A DNA stretch of 64,000 nucleotides from Parapristionchus giblindavisi (Eukaryota > Nematoda > Chromadorea > Rhabditida > Diplogasteridae): NCBI GenBank assembly GCA_943737045.1, contig CALSFV010000307.1:1-64000 (forward strand). The letters run 5' to 3'. The notes beneath the pieces were generated by a model. The model was not told where the DNA came from, made no database searches, and worked only from the letters and a program-made list of their open reading frames with translations. Of this stretch, positions 58,709-64,000 are shown piece after piece (the stretch's first letter is position 1; every line of letters begins with the position of its first letter). The translations under genes were made by a program, and so were the position numbers.

Positions 58709-61700
58709 AAGCCGACGACGTCATCCGACGTCCCGAAGCTGTCTCCGAAGGTCGACCCGCCAAAGAAGAGCATCGATGCAGCACCCGAGGCCGCGTCCAG
58801 GTTCGAGAGGGTTTTTTACTCAATTTTCTATTCTTTCTTCATTTATTGAAGTCTTAACCATTTTTATGCTGCAAGTTGCACATTTATTGAAATCATGAAT
58901 ATATCTCAATAAGGCACAAATACGACAAAATTCGGTGTAGTTTGTAAATCGATAAAGGTTCTTGCAGAAATACTGAGTCGATCGATCTACTCGCAAGAGA
59001 GGCTGAGGAACTCCGACTCAAGCTCGATGCAGAGCGCATGAAGCTAAACGACATTCCAAGTTAGTCAGATTGATCTTTGATCTTTGATCTTTCAATTCAT
59101 TTCAAAGATCAAAGATCAATCTTGTAGTTGAACAAGCCGCCGACCGTCTCTCACCACTGCCGAATATGGGCATCAAGCAGAGAAGAGTGCTCAAGGTTTG
59201 TAGTCTGATCTTTGATCCCGAACCGTATACTGTAGTTTGATCTTTGATCTCTGACTTTAAGTGATTTAATCTTTGATCTCCAGGGTCACGCCGGCAAAGT
59301 GCTCTGCATGGACTGGTCTACGGACAAGCGTCACATTGTCAGCTCTTCACAGGTATCATTGATCTTTGATCTTTGGTCTTTGATCTTTGATTTTTAATCT
59401 TTGGTCTTTACTTCCATCGTGACAATATCTGCTCTCTTCTTTCTACTGATTTTCTGATCTTTAATCTATAAAACTTCATTGTTCTAATGTCTTATAGCGC
59501 ATTGGTTTTTAGTATTGTCTTTCGTCTGAGTCGGTTTGATCTTTGCTCTTTGGTCAGGACGGCAAAGTCATCGTGTGGGACGGCTTCACGACGAACAAGG
59601 AGCACGCACTGACGACGCCGACGACTTGGGTGATGGCGTGTGCGTACTCGCCCAGTAGTCAGCTTATCGCCTGCGGGTATGTCATAGATTATTCATTTAT
59701 TTAATTATTTATTTATTCCGTTAAATATATATTCATAAACATATTACTGGCAAACGGTGAGGAAAGAGGAGATATGTTTTGTTCCATTATTCTTATTCTA
59801 ACTTGTCTACTATTTATGCTATGTTTGATCAAGCAAAAAAATTTCGCAGGATTTGATAGAGTCAAATTTTGAATCGTTCTGATTTCATTTGAAATAGCAT
59901 AGTTAGGTGTGATGGAGTTCAACTTAAACTATTCTAACAAGATCAAAGATCTAATAGATCAAAGATCAACAATATCCATTCAGTGGTCTGGACAACAAGT
60001 GTTCGGTCGTTCCCCTCTCGTTTGATGACGATATCCTCCAGAAGAAGAGGAGTGTAGCCACGCACACCTCATACATGAGCTGCTGCATGTTCCTTCGGTC
60101 GGATAACTTACTACTTACCGGTAAGTCTGGGTAGCATAGTGCTTAAAGATGGAGGCCCTCGAATGTCTATGCAAATATACAACATATCGGCTATTCAAGG
60201 GCTAATGATATGCAGGATATTAGAACTTCCATTCGTGCATCCCTTGGTGTAGTGGTAAAGGCGCTGTCTAGTAAGCGCAACGTCGCGGGTTCGAAACCTA
60301 TTGTCGAACTTTCTTATTTTCAAAATTTCGCGCCTTTGCCTGTACATCAAGCATGATTCATTCACGATTCTAGCGATCAATAAGCTAAATTAGCATAAAC
60401 TAATTTATGTAAGGTATGCAGAATAACTTTTGCTATCTTTCTGTCTTCACAGTTTGTTCACGACACCACCTTTAAGGACTTAGCGACATGGTGACCTACG
60501 ACTTGATGTAAAGGTGTCTCGGGTTTAAACGCATTTTTCGAGATCTCTCGCTTTTTTATCTACGAGAGAGCGTTGTCAGAGCGGAGCTCGGGAGTGTACT
60601 TATAAATATTATCGGAGTCTCTATTAGTATATTTTGGGTTAACCTGGTTTGATATTTATGATAGCATTTATTCCATCAGTTCATTAAGCTAAAGCTACCG
60701 CATGAAACATATTTGTATTGCAAATAGAGGCGCTACCCATGAATTGTGTCAAACCGCTTGAATTTACGAGCATAGGCTGACACGTTTGCCAAAATCAAAC
60801 GCTTTGTCTTGCCTTATGCATCGTTACATTTGCCTTACGTGCCTACGCCGTAACCACCTCCTCCGCGTCATTACGGCGTATGCACGTAAGGCAAATGTAA
60901 CGATGCTTTATGAATACTACCTCAGGTTCTGGCGACTCAACCTGCGCTATCTGGGATGTCGAGAGTGGTCAGCTGATCCAGAACTTCCACGGTCACACCG
61001 GCGACGTCTTCGCCATTGATGTGCCACGATGCGACACCGGTTTGTAGTTTGAGCTTTGGTCTATGGACGCTGTTCTTTGATCTTTCAGGAAACACTTTTA
61101 TCTCGGCTGGCGCCGACAAGCACTCACTCGTATGGGACATTCGAACGGGACAATGTGTGCAGTCTTTTGACGGTGAGAGATATTTGTCAATAACGATCGA
61201 TTGCTCGTATTGTCAAATAATAATAATAATAATATTACTATAATAACAATAATCTTTATCACATTCGCACATTGGTGAGGTGCGAATGTGATAAAGATAT
61301 CTGGGGTCCTTCATAGATCTGTATATCTTGATGGGCGTTTCAACATCTCGTATATATCTTGTCCACATCTCTGCCTTCGAAAATACCAGAGCTTATCGAT
61401 ATAGATTCACCACATTGATAATGTTTTTTCATTTCTCAGAAAAGATATAGATCTTTCCTGCGTAATAATATCCTCCCCCCCCCCCCCAACCTCCGCTCCG
61501 CTGTACAATATTGCACGCTACACTCTCCCGTCTCTGTGGTAAAGTATTGACCACTGAAACCACTACATGGTGCATCCGCCGGGAATCGAACCCGGGGCCG
61601 CCCGCGTGGCAGGCGAGCATTCTACCACTGAACCACCGATGCACCATGTACTGGGGCAATCTTCTGACAGTGAGTGTTATTATTGACTTTTTATCGATTG

Positions 61701-62170
61701 ATATTAACATTTAGTTCCCGTAATTTAACTATGTAGCATACACTTTCATTTGTTTTACAAAGGAGATATAGAAATCGCAGTGAAACTGGATTTTTTCACG
61801 ATTGGTATCGGTAAAAAATATCGGATTCGGGAAGATTTTGCAAGCAGACACGTTGCGATTTTTTTAAATTATTTTAATTTTGCAAATTTTGCACACTATC
61901 TATCGAGCCACAATGCACGCCTCAAAGCACTACGAAATATGAGCAAAGTGGTGTAGCGGTTTGCTCACTACTTGATGTGGAAGGACCCATTGTAATTTTA
62001 AACATCAGAAAAAAAAATGTTTTAGAAATTTTAATTTAAAAAAAAATACTTATTCAGGCCACGAAGCTGACATCAACACTGTTCGCTTCCATCCCAATTC
62101 GGACGCCTTCGCAACGGGATCGGACGATGCATCGGTAACCCTTTTTATTCTCGGCTCACTTTTGTCTTAC

Positions 62171-62201
<31 letters not shown>

Positions 62202-62936
62202 TCTTTATTATGCTGGTACGTAATGAACGTACTATATCCATATTTACATTTTTCTCGTTGCACTCTCGGGCGTAGATAAAATATTAAATTTAATTAAAGT
62301 GTGAAATTGCGAAAACAAAATTAAATTCAAAATTTTTACTAAATAATTTTAAAGTGTCGCCTCTTCGATCTTCGTGCTGATCGACAAGTCTGCATCTACG
62401 AGAAAGAGTCCATTCTGTTCCCTGTCAACGGAGTTGACTTTAGTTCTAGTGGTAAGTATCCTTAACCTTATGACCTTAAATATTTATAAGTCAGCTAAGT
62501 AAGTCACTCCTTAACTCTTTAGGTCGTATCTTGTTCGCCGGTTATGGCGACTATCGCGTCGGTGTCTGGGACTCATTGAAGGTACGGTAATGATCTTTGA
62601 TCTTTGAACTCTAGCCTTCAATCTCAAATTATCGATTCCTTTTATCATGGTATTATTGATTTCTCGTCTAATAATCTTTGTAGTTTGATCTTTGATCTCT
62701 TGTAGGCGGTTAGACACGCCGCACTGTATGGCCACGAAAATCGTATCTCGTGTCTGCGGACGTCGCCTGACGGTACCGCGATATGCACGGCCAGTTGGGA
62801 TTGCACCATTAGAGTAAGTTGACCATACATTAAACTACGAAATTATCATGACCAGACTACAATTTTTGAAAGATCAAACGACAAAGCAATGATTCTCAGA
62901 GATCAAAAATCATTATATTTTCAGATCTGGGCTTGA
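58709..62936 (+). CDS. GNB5: G protein beta-5 subunit (seven WD repeats)
   Basis: Thirteen exons, all phases consistent: 58709-58800, 58968-59059, 59128-59195, 59284-59352, 59558-59676, 59984-60120, 60926-61039, 61089-61172, 62058-62134, 62355-62451, 62523-62581, 62706-62813, 62925-62936. They encode 375 residues plus stop; the first Met is upstream and not found. The N-terminal helix [20 protein letters not shown] fits the beta-gamma-like coiled coil. Landmarks shared with animal Gbeta5: [92 protein letters not shown] and a final [12 protein letters not shown]. The last exon codes only IWA. Gbeta5 pairs with R7-family RGS proteins (EGL-10/EAT-16 in C. elegans) through their GGL domain and controls Go/Gq signalling in neurons and muscle. 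Several introns contain TTTGATC runs. Confidence 0.95.
60135..60480. mobile_element. LINE fragment (minus) carrying the tRNA-headed SINE
   Basis: AAAGATGGAGGCCCTCGAAT on the left and GACACCACCTTTAAGG on the right are minus-strand LINE sequence found on both sides of the SINE at 17.4-17.7 kb. The SINE (60,215-60,475, plus) has TTGGTGTAGTGGTAAAGGCG and GCGGGTTCGAAACC. Lies in the sixth intron of the GNB5 model. Confidence 0.8.
60818..60906. repeat. Long hairpin next to a GNB5 splice acceptor
   Basis: GCATCGTTACATTTGCCTTA and 15 more bases pair with the inverse at 60,872-60,906, a stem of about 36 with one mismatch and a 17-base loop. It ends 19 bases before exon 60926. Confidence 0.9.
61252..61298. 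repeat. Perfect 19-bp hairpin
   Basis: ATCTTTATCACATTCGCAC, nine-base loop, then its exact inverse complement. In the intron after exon 61089-61172. Confidence 0.9.
61571..61642 (-). tRNA. tRNA-Gly (anticodon GCC)
   Basis: Minus strand, 72 bases: GCATCGGTGGTTCAGTGGTA at the 5' end, anticodon stem-loop CTCGCCTGCCACGCGGG with GCC at the anticodon, T arm CCGGGTTCGATTCCCGG, discriminator A. D, anticodon and T arms pair perfectly; the acceptor stem has one G-G mismatch at position 6, and the variable region has one extra base against the usual 71-base form. CCA follows directly in the genome as part of a flanking palindrome TACATGGT/ACCATGTA. Antisense in an intron of GNB5. Confidence 0.88.
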
Positions 62937-64000
62937 ATCGTCGACTTCGCCTACTCAGAGCATTATACCATTGATTCCACTTGAGATTATATTTATTGAT
63001 ATAGACATATATTGCCAATATATATTATTATTATTCTCGAAATTGTATTTACTATTCCCAGAGCTATTCATTTCTACCATTCTAGTCACTTTTCTTTTAT
63101 AATGCAACTACCTACTCTTTTTACTTTTTTTCGTTTTTCTGTCAAGTAAATTCGTCCTTGAAAAAGTGACCGAAGGTGAGTTTTCATCAGGAGCGGTCAC
63201 TTGTATACTGTACCATGTTTGCCATGTACTAATTTGATCGAATGAAGCCTTGATCTTTGATCTTTGGTGACAAATATAATCGATTATGCTTTATTATTAA
63301 CAAGAGATTATTGAGAAAGAACAAAGACATTAAAGGGTATGTACAAGCTATTTAAAATACTTCTAGTATGAGAGAATGAGACATTAGTATACCATCAACG
63401 TAAACCAATCGAGTTTTTTTGAAAACAAATCGATCAACATAAACAACGTCGCGCAAGATCAGTACGGTAGGCGAATGGAAAGGATTACGGTAAGTAGAGT
63501 ATCAAGTGGTCAAGTTGGTGACATCTCAGTGATAAATACGTATCAGGATGAGGTTCTTTAAGCATCATAAGATACTATTGAGATTACGGGAGAGATATGA
63601 TATACGGTAATCAATACTATGAAGTACGGGATTATTATACAAGTATTGCATCCAAGGTAAGTAAAAAATCGATATTCTGGTAATCAATATCTCACAACTA
63701 ATCGATAATCGAAATAAAATAATCAAATGAACTGTCCGGCTATCAATCAATATTCTGGTGATGAATCGATAAATCGATTAGCAATAGTTGGCTCCTCTCA
63801 GTTCACGAATGTTACTGTGAGCCCTGACTGCTTTCTGTTCCATATCGACACGGACGATAGTCTCCTTCTCCTCACAGTAATCATGATCGTTGCTGCAATG
63901 AAAGACATTATCCATGATGCGTACCGGGTTGATCTTTGATCTTTGGTCTTTGTAGTTTTAGCTTTAACTTTTAAGCACACAAGTCTAAACCAAGGTGCCC
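62937..64000. other. Downstream of GNB5; possible exon near 63,800-63,929
   Basis: After TCTCAG at 63,801 a plus-strand frame reads FTNVTVSPDCFLFHIDTDDS and LLLLTVIMIVAAM, then a charged end before GTTGATC. It could be an exon of the next gene but nothing supports it beyond open frame and hydrophobicity. The rest shows no feature except two TTTGATC runs. Confidence 0.3.

Overview
This is eukaryotic DNA, most likely from a nematode. Coding sequence is split into short exons with GT/AG introns ending in TTTCAG or TTGCAG. Two start codons sit just after a splice acceptor, as expected for spliced-leader trans-splicing. The window is rich in small DNA transposons, tRNA-headed SINEs and CR1-like LINE remnants. 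The many TTTGATC runs and CTACGGTA/TACCGTA words recall diplogastrid nematodes such as Pristionchus, but that is an impression and not shown by the sequence.

Region 1 (about 1-40,000) is a shattered locus for a full-size ABCA-type ABC transporter. Exons match in order the end of the first extracellular loop, TM helices 2-6, NBD1 (Walker A, Q-loop, signature, Walker B, H-loop) and the linker. Two NBD2-side exons lie at the left edge. Three partly overlapping minus-strand copies (about 4.0-10.6, 23.8-31.4 and 34.4-39.8 kb), a separate minus-strand NBD1 copy (12.6-14.5 kb) and two plus-strand NBD1 fragments (1.9-3.4 and 22.4-22.8 kb) can be aligned to one another. Each of the larger copies carries stops, frameshifts, lost splice sites or lost exons, so I see no intact transporter here. 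The copies are separated by long palindromic (foldback) elements, a LINE with a SINE inside it, and MITEs. Because the copies are paralogous, several insertions have their empty site present in the window.

Region 2 (about 40-49.5 kb) is mostly repeats. It holds a weakly supported unknown multi-exon gene on the minus strand (43.6-47.9 kb), a diverged tandem duplication, a terminal-exon-like fragment related to one at 15.5 kb, and inverted repeats.

Region 3 (49.5-64 kb) has the good genes. On the minus strand is a five-exon secreted PAN/apple-like protein of 190 aa with a broken tandem paralogue beside it. On the plus strand is a five-exon, 220-aa single-pass membrane protein with a Cys-rich membrane segment. 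It is followed by a 13-exon G-protein beta-5 gene (GNB5, gpb-2 type), the surest gene in the window, with a tRNA-Gly(GCC) gene antisense in one of its introns.

The two patterns I find most interesting are (1) minisatellites that begin exactly at 5' splice sites and whose units contain the donor, seen at four ABCA introns, and (2) the TTTGATC heptamer, which is found mostly on the sense strand of whichever gene it lies in.
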